From assembly GCF_000203815.1 (NCBI RefSeq), contig NW_004457723.1, forward strand, positions 806,001-870,000: a stretch of DNA of 64,000 bases, given 5' to 3'. Positions 36,284 through 47,051 of the stretch are shown here, piece by piece (positions within the stretch are counted from its first letter, which is position 1; each line of letters begins with the position of its first letter). The position numbers and the translations under genes were made by a program. Source of the DNA: Cavenderia fasciculata (lineage: Eukaryota > Evosea > Eumycetozoa > Acytosteliales > Cavenderiaceae). The notes under the pieces are model-generated. The model was given only the letters and a program-made list of their open reading frames with translations, had not been told where the DNA came from and did no database searches.

Positions 36284-37096
36284 TTTGACCAATTGAATTG
36301 TATAGGTGTGTGAGTGTGATTCTAGGTAAAATTATTATTACTATTATTATCTGTTCAATCTCTATCTCTTTAAAAGATTATCTCGAAAAATTGATCAATG
36401 AGGATCTCGTCGAAGAGAACCTAGTTGGGGTTTGCAACCGGTTGATTTGAAAAGCCGTCGAGACGTGTCACAGGTTTCCAAAGGAACTCAAAATTTCCCA
36501 AAGCATTTTTTTCAATTGGTCAAAACGAACAACTCTTACTTCACTATTATTAACTTAACCAGTTAAGTTAAATTTTTTGACTTGAAACCTTGAGTCTTCT
36601 CTTTTGATAATAAAATCTAAATACTGGTTGCAGTTGATACAGATCATGTTGTGACCATTCATTTTCATATAGTCCACCTTATTTTCAAAGTTCAACCTCC
36701 TATTTTGACTCACATAAAGAGTCAGAATTAAATCTTCATCAATCTTCGATACGCAAGCAACCCTTGGGTTCTGTCAAATAAGGTACATATATATAGTATT
36801 TTGCCTTTTTTGGGAACTCCCTTTAGAATAAACAGGTTTTTTTGTTGTGATCATCAATCGATTTACATCCTAGTCGTTGTAACCATTAAAAAATTAAAAT
36901 AAAAAAAATAAAGAAAGGTGAAGCTAGCAAGTTTGTCTAACAGCTGCTCGATTATTATTATTTTAATTAGATTTTATTTATTATCTTGTTCAATATATAT
37001 TATACACTATTATTTATAAGAGTACAATAGAAATAGCAATAGATAACTTGATAAGACCAAAATGATGAAGATGACAATGAAATACTTGACTTGAAT
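36284..37096. promoter_or_regulatory. Spacer between array members D and E
   Basis: Upstream region of D and 3' flank of E. It contains the second copy (36911-37045) of the block seen at 32443-32600. At about 37000-37060 it holds tail-coding sequence of gene E in a frame different from the one that ends at 37097. No other gene is seen. Confidence 0.55.
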
Positions 37097-38413
37097 TTAA
37101 ATCCACGTGATGATTGGTGGTGATGAGTTGGAATCACTCGAGCTCGAATGACTAGGACAAGCAATATTGTAAATGGAATTTGGTAATAGACAAATGGAAA
37201 AATCGTTATCCCTGTAACAAGAATTGGTGAGGTTGCAATACTCGGCGGCACACTTGCTAGCAATACAAGAGTTTAAGTTGTCGGGGTTATTGACTTGAGT
37301 GCAACTGTTGTCGTCCAAACAGTTAAAGTAGGATGTGGTGGCATCTGCACATTCAGAGTTGATAGTAGTTACAACGGAACATGTACCATTGACATCACCT
37401 TTGGAAAGGCATGTACAAACCTCGTTAAAGTTACATTCCGATTGTTTAAACAAGGAGCATGGAGCATTTGATGGTGCTGGAAGTGGGGTACAGACACCAC
37501 CATCCTTTGGACAGTAGAGACCTTGTGAGGCATCACAAGTTGATTGAGTAGGATTCTCGTCTCTTTCGTTGAATAAGGTACACGTTTGACCTAGACCAAG
37601 AGAATACAGTGCAGTGCATACATATGACGTCGAGTCGTTACCGACTTGATTGCATAATGATCCATCTCGACAAGCACCCCATGATATGGCTACTCCTGTG
37701 TTGTACATGGTACAGTCATCACCAATGTCAAGTTGAGGAGTACAGACATCGTTGTTATAATCGGTTCTATTACAAAATGTACCATATGGACATCCTTCTT
37801 GTGCCTCTTCACATGACAGTGGCATTTGACTATTACCAAATGAGCATTGAGAGTTGGAACAAGTTAATCCATAGGAACATTGATAATCTTGAGTACATGA
37901 TTCACCATATTGTGCATAATCCTTAAAAAGATATAATAATATTAATAAATGTTGTAATGATCACCGATTATTATTAATCCGCAAAAAATGATATAGAAAA
38001 AAATTATTAACATACAGATTGGACACATTTACTGTCGTAGCAAGAGAGACCTGGATAACATGATCCCAAGTATTGCTCATCCTCTAAACAGGCACCATTC
38101 TCTGGAATAAAGGCAGTACATGTACCACTCCAGTTAGAACCAAATTTGCAGTAAGAGTTGGAACAGAAATGCAAATCTGATAGATCACTAGTGAATCGTC
38201 AAAAAAAAACAAGGAGAGATCATTAATATATGAAGATTATGATGATGATGACGATGATGATGATGATATGTATAAAGATTTATCTACTTACCATGCATCA
38301 CCAATTAGTCCACATTTCATAGATGCACAATCTGCAGAGGCAAAAACCAATGTGGAAACTAGACCTATAGCTACCAAGGTACCAAATAATAAAACTTTAA
38401 AAAAATTCATCAT
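37097..38413 (-). CDS. Cys-rich secreted protein, array member E, lacking the hydrophobic tail
   Basis: Three exons (38292-38413, 38016-38187, 37097-37921) join in phase to 372 residues. It has a signal peptide (MMNFFKVLLFGTLVAIGL) and the family's Cys pattern (CYPGLSCYDSKC, CPYGTFCN, GDDCTM, LGLGQTC, GLYCPKDGGVC, CTCLSKGDVNGTC, NLNSCIASKCAAEYC). The frame stops after CPSHSSSSDSNSSPPIITWI. Tail-like sequence (FGLIKLSIAISIVLL) continues below in another frame. As read, the product would be secreted and not GPI-anchored. A small insertion or deletion near 37110 would explain this; a short undetected intron is less likely. Confidence 0.8.
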
Positions 38414-38850
38414 TAAAAAGGAATAGAATAGGTAGAAAATGATGTTTTATAAATGACATCCGATCGGATGTTTTAAGTACTTAGCTATTCGTCCCTAGGG
38501 CTAGTTCCTATACTTTTAATTACGAAAAAAAAAAAAAATGAGATTAACACGTCAGCTGATTGCAAGCACCCAGGGCAAAGAGCGATTTATATATCTTTTA
38601 TACCAAGAAGATCGAAAGGATTAAAGCCTGGGCCCACATGAATCGGAGATGTATACTCACTCCTATGCTCTTTATCTACTCTGGCAAAAGAAAAGAAATC
38701 ATAAAAAGAAAGATGGATACTTTAGTTGAACCCACTTTATTTATTTTTCAAGAGTATAAAATAATCCGAATGAGAATAAAAATAATTGATAATTCTACAC
38801 CCTATATAAATATATTACAAATGAAATAGATGGATATCGAGTTTTATTAA
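38414..38850. promoter_or_regulatory. Spacer between array members E and F
   Basis: Upstream region of E and 3' flank of F. A plus-strand open frame at 38560-38829 has no recognisable feature and looks like chance. Nothing else is seen. Confidence 0.5.
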
Positions 38851-40156
38851 TTAGAAAGGAATAATTATTGAAATTGATAATAGTAAAACCAAGACGATTG
38901 AAGGCGAAGATAAAGATGAGGAAAGAGATGGTTCCATGGTTGAATTGGAACTAGAGGAAGATGATGGAATTGAACAAACAAGACTATTGATAAGATTTAC
39001 ATATGGACAATCAACGATAGTTTCTCCTATATCTAAAGAGTAACAGCCTTCTGTATTACAGTATTCGACACCACACTTGCTTGCAGCGCATGAGTTTAAG
39101 TTTACAAGGTTACCGACTTCTACACATTGGTGTTTAGCCAAACAGGTAAAGTAGGACTTGAAAGCGCTGGGGCAATGTGCGTCGAGATTTGGTTTAACTA
39201 CACATTTACCCCATTGAGAATTCTCCAAGCAGACACACATCTCGCTAAAGTTACAGTAACTGTCGTCGAGACACTGATAATTTGATGAAGCTTGTATGGT
39301 GGTACAGACACCATCTTTGTTACAATAAAGACCTGGATTACAAGTTGATAGAGTTAGGGGGTCATTTGGGGTTGAGCTACACGTTTGACCTAGACCAAGA
39401 GAATAGAGTGCAGTGCATCTCGATTTTGTAGAGCTGTATTGGTTGCACATTGATCCATAAGGACATCCGTTTGAATTAATGGTACAGTCTTGACCGATGG
39501 CGAGTTGAGGAGAGCAGATATTGTTGTTTATATCGGTTGTGTTACAGAATTGACCATATGGACAGTTTAGATACTCAGAGACACAACCATCTCTACCTAG
39601 GGCACATTGACCACCGAGACAAATTAATCCTTTTGAACATTGAGAAGATTGAGTGCACGATTCACCATTTTGAGTATATCCCTATATCGGATGAAATAAT
39701 CATTAAATTAGTATGATAGGTGTATGAAGAATGGATCGATTAATCTTTTTACAATTTTATCAATCAATAATTTTAATATCATACATATTGGACACACTTG
39801 CCATCGTAGCACGAAAGACCTGGAGAACAAGCTACACCACCCGATGAACAGTTTCCATTCTCTGGTATAAAGGCAGTACAATTACCAGGCGAGGCATCGG
39901 AATAGAAGCAGTCAGAGTTGACACAAAATTTACTTGCATATAAATCACTAACAAAGTTGATAAAAAAAACAAATTGATTATTAACTTGAATAATGATATT
40001 GATGATGAAGATTTGGTATTGCAGAATGAAAAAAAAATCATCTTACCATTGTCCACCTAATTGGATACACTCTGATTTGGAAGGACATTTCATAGCATTA
40101 ATCGTGGTAGAAATTAGGCATTTAAAAGCAATAAATAATAAAACTTTGAATATCAT
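38851..40156 (-). CDS. Cys-rich secreted protein, array member F, GPI-anchor-like tail
   Basis: Three exons (40047-40156, 39785-39947, 38851-39681) join in phase to 367 residues. It has a signal peptide (MIFKVLLFIAFKCLIST), then CSPGLSCYDGKC, CPYGQFCN, GQDCTI, CPYGSMCN, LGLGQTC, GLYCNKDGVC, CVCLENSQWGKC, NLNSCAASKCGVEYC. It ends with a Ser-rich linker and VLVLLLSISIIIPF. Exon 2 and the start of exon 3 are very close to member G, so F and G are probably the youngest duplicates. Confidence 0.87.
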
Positions 40157-40486
40157 TGTTGAATGGTAGTTAAAGACAAGTAAAATAAATTAAATTGAAA
40201 CTTTTAAACTCGTATTGCCATCATGACAATGTCACATCTGAGAAATTTTAAAACCATACCAAATTATTTAGATGTGGGTGATTGATTAGGATCGGAAAAG
40301 AAAGGGTTGCCCAAAACTATTTTTAACTTTATAGAGTATCTCAATGAAATTGGGATTTCTTGTTTTTATTGATCTCGAGAGACTCACAATGGATCCAATC
40401 AATATTGCAATAACATAGCCTTTTACAAACTAGATCCCAATAGTCTATTTTTTTATATATAATTATTTTAATTAAATCATATTTAT
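40157..40486. promoter_or_regulatory. Spacer between F and G with the shared upstream motif
   Basis: The motif GATGTGGGTGATTGATTA plus GGATC lies at 40271-40293, 115 bases upstream of the F start codon, matching the one upstream of B. The rest is AT-rich and carries no gene. Confidence 0.5.
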
Positions 40487-41788
40487 TTAAAAGAAAAACA
40501 AAGTTGAAACAACAGACAATATTAAAACCAAAATGATTGGTGAGGATAGAGATGATGATAGTGATGGTTCAGTTGAATTTGAACTGGAGGATGTATCGTT
40601 CAAGGAGGAGGAGGAGGATGATGAAGGACTTGAGCAAACAAGACTATTGAAAGGATAAGTTGATGGACAAGAGAGGAGAGAGTCCAAAGCATCTAAATTG
40701 TAACAGATGTCGGTTTTACAGTACTCTACACTACACTTTCTAGAAGCACAAGATTCTAGGTTCATAATGTTACCGACTTCTACGCATTGGTTCTCTGCCA
40801 AACAAGCATAGTAGGCCTTGGTAGCACTGGCGCATTGTGTGTTGAGATTTGATATAACGACACATTTACCTTGTGAATTATTGGGACAGAGACACATCTC
40901 GTTATAGTTACAATCAGTGTCATCTTCACAGAAATCATTTGATGGAGATGGTAAAGGTATACAGTAACCATTGCGACAGTAAAGACCTAGAGTAAAATTA
41001 CAAGTTGTTAGATATTGAGGGTCACCTTCGAAGGTTGGGCTACACATTTGATCTTGATCACGGGAATAGAGTGCAGTGCAGCTAAGGGTTTTAGAGTCGT
41101 AGCTGCATATTGATCCATATGGACATCCGTCTACATAATGTGTACAGTCTTGACCGATGGCGAGCTGAGGAGAGCAGATAGAGGGTGAAACGGTTATGTT
41201 ACAGAATTGACCATATGGACAGGTATTTAGCCCAGAACTACAACGACTATTACCGAGGGAGCATTTACCACTGATACACGATAATCCTTTGGTACATTGA
41301 TATGATTGAGTGCACGAATCACCATTTTGAGTATATCCCTAAAAATAAGAATATAAATTGTCAATTGATTATTAGTTTGGTAGCTAGTTCAACAAATAAT
41401 AAATATAAAATGATTTAAACACCACTTACACATTGGACACACTTGCCATCGTAGCACGAAAGACCTGGAGAACAAGATGCACTACCGGAATCCGATGAAC
41501 AGTTGCCATTCTCTGGTATGTAGGCAGTACAAATACCAGGATAGGTGCCGTTGGTAATAATGCAATCAGAGTTGGCACATAATTGATATGAATCACTAAT
41601 AGTCAATAGTAATAAAAAAAAGAAATAAATCGATTAATAACGTTTGATGATCATTTGTATTACAGAAAAGTATCTTACCATTGTGCACCTACTTGGATAC
41701 ACTCCAAATTTGTATGACATTTGAGAGCATGTACCGTGGTGAAAACTAGACATGTTAAAGTTATAAATAATAAAACTTTGATCATCAT
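40487..41788 (-). CDS. Cys-rich secreted protein, array member G, GPI-anchor-like tail
   Basis: Three exons (41679-41788, 41430-41595, 40487-41338) join in phase to 375 residues. It has a signal peptide (MMIKVLLFITLTCLVF), then CSPGLSCYDGKC, CPYGQFCN, GQDCTH, CPYGSICS, GLYCRNGYC, CLCPNNSQGKC, NLESCASRKCSVEYC. It ends with a Ser/Asn linker and ILVLILSVVSTLFFF as GPI-type tail. The LGLGQTC segment of its relatives is changed to a charged version here (SRDQDQMC). Confidence 0.87.
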
Positions 41789-42064
41789 GATTGAAGTATT
41801 TAATAGATGAACCTGTAGACTAATCTTTAAATTCTATTCTTTTGAAAGTGAACTATCTATTTTATAATAGATAGTGAAGATCTTCACTATTTGAGTAGGC
41901 AGAACGTTCATTGAGGTCAAAACAATTTCTAATAATAAGAATAATATTTGTTTATAAACATTGATAGCCGAAGACGTTTGGCGGGTGATCACGATAGCTT
42001 CAACCAATGAACATCGAGTTGTTCAAAAATATCTTTTTCCAACAAAAATATAATTTTTATTATT
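41789..42064. promoter_or_regulatory. Upstream region of array member G
   Basis: AT-rich spacer with no gene. It contains a partly palindromic stretch, ATCTATTTTATAATAGAT, at about 41857-41874. Confidence 0.4.
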
Positions 42065-42178
42065 TTAAAATAAAGTTGAAATTGCAATTGATAACAGTAA
42101 AACCAAGATGATTGATGGTGATGATATTGATGGTTCCATGGTTGTCGTTTCATTTGAACTGGAATTAGAGGAGTGTGT
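42065..42178 (-). pseudogene. 3' end of an eighth Cys-rich gene (H), cut off by the patchwork
   Basis: The minus strand reads SSNSSSNETTTMEPSISS and then the tail ILVLLLSIAISTLF with a stop at 42065, the C-terminus of the Cys-rich family. Homology ends at about 42175, where a GT-rich sequence and the virus-derived repeat begin. A middle fragment of such a gene, on the same strand, stands at about 54470-54685 on the far side of the patchwork. Confidence 0.75.
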
Positions 42179-42187
42179 GGGTTGGGG

Positions 42188-42405
42188 GTTGGATCGCTGG
42201 CGCTCCCAAAAAAGTTTACAAGAATTCGCCCTTGCAGGGCTCATTATATATTAAATAAGTTAAAATAGTTAATTTTTTAACCTTTATAATTCTATAATTT
42301 TTTAGAATTAATTATTAACTTTTAATATTTTGTAAAAATTATAGAATTATAAAGGTTAAAAAAGTTATTTTGGATTATAAATTCATAATTTTAACCATAA
42401 TTGGA
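42188..42405. repeat. Edge repeat of the viral fossil, copy 1, with an internal hairpin
   Basis: It begins GGATCGCTGGCGCTCCC and continues with AAAAAAGTTTACAAG and GCAGGGCTCATTATATATT, then AT-rich sequence. It matches 45471-45725 in the same orientation. Within copy 1, a ~24-base arm at 42279-42303 is the reverse complement of 42337-42361 (TTATAGAATTATAAAGGTT), so the sequence can form a hairpin or cruciform. Copy 2 keeps only one arm. Confidence 0.8.
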
Positions 42406-42531
42406 TTGGAATTATAGGCAAACATAGTTCATAGAAAATGGATCAATGGAAAAAGATTGGTTGGTATCACAAGGTATTCCACTTCCATCACTATTTTGGA
42501 TTATCAATTGTCCATCTAACATACAACAGAT

Positions 42532-43337
42532 TCAACATGGGTGGATAAATAAAGTTGGAGATTGTTTTTGGTATGTTGACACTGTGACTATTTGAATATT
42601 GGGAGGTCTAAATCTTTCAGGAATAAAAACATCCGTATATACTTCTGAAGCTTCAGCTGTTGCTTGCATTGTCAATGTTGGAGGTGAATCAACACATAAT
42701 GTAACTAATTTACCAATTCTTACGATATGCATTTGGTTGTATGAATAGACATATGATCCTCCAGATACATTGTATTTAAATTGAACCCAATGTGTATAGT
42801 ATTCATAGAAATCCAATGGTGTTGGAATATAACCTGGTATTGGATTGACAAATGATAACTGATTTGTTTCTACAGATGGTGCATTGATAAATAATGATTT
42901 GATTGGTGTAATATTAATTGTTTCTCCAGTAATTTTGTTTGTGGCAAGAGATTCACATTCTATGTTGGAAATATCCAGCAATTGCATACTTACTTTGCCA
43001 TTTATTTCAAGATTATTTACTGTTGTTGTTCCATTAATACCTACACCCGATTGAGGGGTAATTGTATTTGTTTTCATTTCATTTCATTTGATTCAATTGA
43101 TTTGTCTACTTTTAAATTGTCACTAAATGTCTTGTGTCCATTAATTGTTTGATCTATTTCTGTCAATACCACTTGAGCAACCTTTTTAGATCCAATACTT
43201 GGTATGTCTATTGTTGATTGTGATGTTGTATCTACATTTAAAATTACTTGTAAATCTCCAAAAATTATTTGATTGGTTGTATTTTCTAGGACTAGTTGAT
43301 CTGTAATTGTCAATTCATCAACTTGTCCAATGGCCAC
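42532..43337 (-). mobile_element. Viral fossil part: fibre-like proteins (two adjacent frames)
   Basis: Two adjoining minus-strand frames (43074-43337 and 42532-43077). The first has beta-rich repeats of the kind seen in viral and phage fibre shafts (VDELTITDQLVLENTTNQ, IDQTINGHKTFSDNLKV). The second continues with VNNLEINGKVSMQLLDISN and ends in a compact, strand-rich domain that could be a receptor-binding knob (VRIGKLVTLCVDSPPTL, DVFIPERFRPPNIQIV). The fibre role is inferred from the repeat style. A second partial copy of the knob lies at 54215-54425. Confidence 0.55.
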
Positions 43338-43417
43338 ATCTTCAAATTCATTATTATAAATCTACAAATCTTGCTGTCATTTTTCTTTTTATATTAATTA
43401 TTAATCAATATTTAATA

Positions 43418-43729
43418 TTACTTTTTTCTAGCTCCTCTTTTTCTCTTGGCTCCACCATTAATCCCATATTGTGTTCCTCCAGCTTGTGTTCTTTTTCGTC
43501 TTGGTTTTTTTCCATATCCCAATTTATCTGTTACGTCTCCAATCTTGCTAGCATAAGGAACACCAGCATCACCAAGTGCCTTTGCTCCTCGTGATATTAA
43601 TTTGTTTTCTTTGACAAAATCATATGCTCTTTTAAACCAATCTCCAAATCCATCTCCTTGTTGGCCACCCAAACCTGTTGTGTGAATACAAGCTCCATCA
43701 TTTGAAATCCATACTCTGTTCTTGTTCAT
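43418..43729 (-). mobile_element. Viral fossil part: small basic, Gly-rich core/minor-capsid-like protein
   Basis: 103 residues, open throughout. The motif GLGGQQGDGFGDWFKRAYDF is followed by a very basic C-terminus (KKPRRKRTQAGG, GGAKRKRGARKK). Small proteins with a Gly-rich start and a Lys/Arg-rich end are standard in Polinton-like viruses and adenovirus relatives, where they sit inside the capsid or bind DNA. Exact homology is not established. Confidence 0.6.
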
Positions 43730-43751
43730 TTTTCTTTATATATAATTAAAT

Positions 43752-44132
43752 CTATATTTTAATTTCGAGTTGTAAATTAAAATCCTTTCTATAATCTCCA
43801 TTTCTACTTGTGTAAAGAAAATGATATTTCTCTTTGGTTGAAAATGAATAAATCTCTATAAATAATTTAAAAGGAATTGTCAGTGATAGTTCTTCCAACC
43901 AACTATGATCATTGTGAACTGTTGCGCAAAAGATTAAAACATTTGTTTGTTTGTTAGTACATTCATCTATAATCTTTTTAATAACAACAGTCTTGCCGCT
44001 ATTCTTTGGAGCACATACCAATATATTTGCATTTAATTGATTAAATAATTCTGATCCTTTTACATTTTTTGGTGGTTGTGGTAGTTTGATTGGTTCCACA
44101 ATTACATTATTGATTTTTGTTAGCTGTATCAT
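43752..44132 (-). mobile_element. Viral fossil part: A32/FtsK-HerA-type packaging ATPase
   Basis: Starts MIQLTKINNVIVEPIKLP and carries a P-loop (NILVCAPKNSGKTVVIKKI), then a hydrophobic strand (NVLIFCATVHNDHSW). This start and spacing are typical of the packaging ATPases of Polinton-like viruses, virophages and giant viruses. The remaining sequence is shorter than the family's usual ~250 residues. Confidence 0.75.
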
Positions 44133-44151
44133 TTTTATATATATGTTGATT

Positions 44152-44511
44152 TTAAAATTTGGTAAATTGAAATACAGCTGCAAATTCCAATTCATTTTCC
44201 AAATAATTGTTGTTTTGATCCACACATTCAAAATAATAAGCTCCTTGTATAATGGCCCCACTTTTGTTTGTAAAATGTAAATTACAATTGGTGGTGGATA
44301 TTTTTGAAAAGGAAAAAAGGTTGTTGTCACTAATCAATGAAGTTCTAATTGTGCACACATCCCCAATATGAAGTGTTCCATCCAAACTATAGAGTTTTAA
44401 TGTAATAAGATCTGGAACAAAATCTAAATTAATTTGAACCATCAACCTTGCATGACCACCAGGAATGATACCACTAATTGGGATTGTTTTAATAATTGTC
44501 AACATCACTTC
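44152..44511 (-). mobile_element. Viral fossil part: unrecognised strand-rich protein
   Basis: A minus-strand frame with GGHARLMVQINLDFVPDLITLKLYSLDG and TNKSGAIIQGAYYFECVDQNNN. I recognise no family. Its position beside the packaging ATPase suggests a structural role. The sequence homologous to the host NTPase begins at about 44512, so its far end is probably lost. Confidence 0.4.
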
Positions 44512-45455
44512 CCACGGGATACAATTCACTAGCGGGGATAGAGGTAAAAACCATTTGGAGGGCATATTGACGTACATTACGAGGGGCTTTTACTCTGGTT
44601 TTGGTGGAACTCTTCTTACCATTGGGGTCAGTTTGTGTTTTGAGCTCCACATAATCTTGTTGAGGGAACGACTCGAAGCGTTCGGGAGGGACGACAAAAA
44701 TGAGGTGGAATGTGGTATACTTGGTAGATGCATCACCCGTTGTTGTTGTGGATGTATCACCAGTTGTTGTTGTTGTTGATGCATCACCCGTTGTTGTTGT
44801 TGTTGTTGTTGATGCATCAGCCATTGTTGGTGTTTTGTTGGATCTATTGGGGTTAAGGGATCAAGGTTATAAGTGATATGAGTGAGTTCTTTAAAAGAGA
44901 CAGGGTGTTGGTTGGTTTTGGTGATTTGAAATAGATATTTTCCTGCAAAGGAATCAATTGCTGGGAAGTTCAAATCGGTTGGTCTAACATAGGTTTCTGG
45001 TGGGAAACGATTGTCAGAGTTACGTCTTTCAACTAGCTCGGCAGTATTCTTTACAGAGCCAAAATTTGTGGGGAAAAAGTGAAGGTGGCTTTCGCAAAGA
45101 TTGTCTTCTTCTTCTTCAAGTGATCTGATAATATATCTGCCTCCATTACTAAGAGTCTGGTGAGACAGCTGCTCAAAGAGTAAACCGCCAATCTGAGTTG
45201 TACCAACCAAAGAAATTTTTTTGATAACTTCTTCCCTCCAATTCCAATAGAATCTTTGAACCATCTTTTCTTTGACGTAGTTGGAAGCGAAGGAGACTCG
45301 TGGCACCGAAAAATCTGGACAGTTTGGTTCGACGTCCAAATGAATCACTATGTGACTTCCTGACTGTGGTGAGTCTGGCATGTTGATACTACTAACGCAT
45401 GCTTCAAGGTCTGTACAGGAGATGGCATTGACGAGAAGTCCTTGATCAGATACAG
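44512..45455 (-). pseudogene. 3' fragment of a Crinkler/RHS-type NTPase gene, inside the viral fossil
   Basis: The minus strand is clearly homologous to the last exon of the gene at 49431-53861 (FYWNWREEVIKKISLVGTTQ, LLFEQLSHQTLSNGGRYI, RPTDLNFPAIDSFAGKYLFQ). Gln-rich expansions sit where the other copy has Thr/Ala repeats. Homology starts at about 45450 and ends at about 44512, with virus-derived sequence on both sides. No N-terminal or P-loop part is present, so it is a remnant. Confidence 0.8.
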
Positions 45456-45470
45456 TGTGTGTCTCGGGTG

Positions 45471-45725
45471 TTTGGATCGCTGCGCTCCCAAAAAAGTTTA
45501 CAAGCATTCGCACTTGCAGGGCTCATTATATATTAAATAAGTTAAAATAGTTAATTTATTTTTAGAAATATTTATTTTTATTGTATTTTATTATTTTTTA
45601 GAATTAATTATTAACTTTTAATATTTTGGATAGAATTATAAAGGTTAAAAAAGTTAAAATTATTTTGGAAAAATAGAAAAATATTGGTTTGATTTAGATT
45701 TTGGATTATAATTTCATAATTTTAA
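45471..45725. repeat. Edge repeat of the viral fossil, copy 2
   Basis: A direct copy of 42188-42405, with a few substitutions in the first 90 bases and small insertions in the AT-rich remainder. It is preceded by GTGTGTCTCGGGTGT, which resembles GTGTGTGGGTTGGGGGT before copy 1. It lies between the NTPase fragment and the helicase. Confidence 0.8.
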
Positions 45726-45780
45726 CTTTATAATTTGGATAGAAAATTGATATAAATTATTTCTTTCCAATATATATAAA

Positions 45781-47051
45781 ATGGAAAAATTAATATTTGG
45801 ATCAAATTTGGAAAATAATTTCAACTTGGAAACATTACAAAAAATGTGCTACCAGTGTACATCCAATGATAATTACCAAGACATTATTCATTATATCAAG
45901 CAATACTTTGTGAAATTGCATGATACACCAACGATAAAGGGAATGGATGGAGAACAAAGATTTATTTCATTGGCATATGAAGATGCTAAAAAACAATTCT
46001 TTTTAAATTCATTGGTGTGCAAAGTAAATGGAAATGACAATCAAATAAGAAAATGGTTCTTTGATGTTGATTGTGAAAGATATTCTACTACAATGGATCC
46101 AAAAAAACCAAAAGTATTTATAGAAAACCAAATAAAATATCTAAATATGTTTCATGGATTTAAATTTACTGATAGAAAAGAGTTTGACAAAAAAATGGTA
46201 GATCCAATTGCAGAAGCAATAGCAAAGGAAGGAGTAGAATTTCTTTGGAATCACATTGATATTGTCCTTTGTTCAAACAACCAAGAAGAGTATAAATATT
46301 TAAAAGGTCATACTGCCAAGGTTGTGTCTGGAAAGAAACAAGAAACAATGGTTTATCTAAGAGGTGTCCAAGGTGCAGGAAAGTCCTCTTTAATAGAAAT
46401 AATTACTGCTTCTATTGGACACAATGTAGTTTATACTTATCTGATCCACATATTTGTCTTCCAAATGCACACAACGAAGATATTGTTGGTAAAACTGTAA
46501 TTGTATTTGAAGAGATTCCAGTAAAATCTAGTAATGATTGGAACCAATTTTCAAGTGCACAAAAGCACTTTATTACTGGTAAAACAATAAAGATTAATCC
46601 AAAACATAAAAACCAATACTTTATACCCAATATGATTAGTGGATATGCTATTTCTAATCAATGGGCAATTAAAGTAGAAAATGGTGATAGAAGATATTTC
46701 ATTCCCACAATATCTAAATGCAAAGTTGGTGACACTGAGTATTTTAAGAAATTGTACTCTTTTATACACAACGATTTGGTAATGGAAGCATTTTACTGGG
46801 AATGTATTGTTATTGAAAAAACCAATCCATTCAATGAGAGATTGATTCCAGATACCATACGTAAAAATGAAATATTAAATGATCATTTGATTTCTATTTA
46901 TGAATTTATCAAAAATAAATATGTTTTAAAAGGGTTGGGTATCGAAAAAATAACAAGAATGGCTTTGTATAAATGGTATGAAGATTATTGTAAAACAAAT
47001 AAAATTAAAACAATTCCAAAGAATGAAGCTTATATCACTCCAACCACTTGA
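45781..47051 (+). mobile_element. Viral fossil part: superfamily 3 (D5-like) replicative helicase
   Basis: The start codon at 45781 follows the edge repeat. The sequence holds the Walker A motif YLRGVQGAGKSSLIEI, an acidic Walker B-type motif in VIVFEEIPV, and the SF3 pair ISNQWAIKVENGDRRYF. This is the helicase half of the primase-helicase of Polinton-like viruses. The part is broken, so no intact protein can be made from it. Confidence 0.8.

Noticed and set aside
38560-38829. Plus-strand frame of 89 codons in the E/F spacer.
   Set aside because: No recognisable motif, no introns or start context, and the spacer is otherwise noncoding; chance is the simpler explanation.
30291-41788. A CRISPR-like or satellite array suggested by regular spacing of similar sequence.
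   Set aside because: The similarity follows coding exons of paralogous genes with matching splice sites, so it is a gene array.
42222-42235. GAATTCGCCCTT inside edge repeat copy 1 equals the insert junction of a common TA-cloning vector.
   Set aside because: The second genomic copy of the repeat has a slightly different version of the same stretch (GCATTCGCACTT), and no other vector sequence adjoins, so a chance match is more likely than contamination.
43307-43594. Search for a major capsid protein, DNA polymerase or integrase in the viral fossil.
   Set aside because: No frame in 42.2-49.4 kb shows family B polymerase, DDE or tyrosine recombinase motifs, or a jelly-roll capsid of the expected length; the remaining frames here are shadows.
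44465-44779. Plus-strand frame rich in Cys (RCCCGCITSCCCC).
   Set aside because: It is the reverse of Thr/Ala-type repeats in the NTPase fragment, not a Cys-rich gene.
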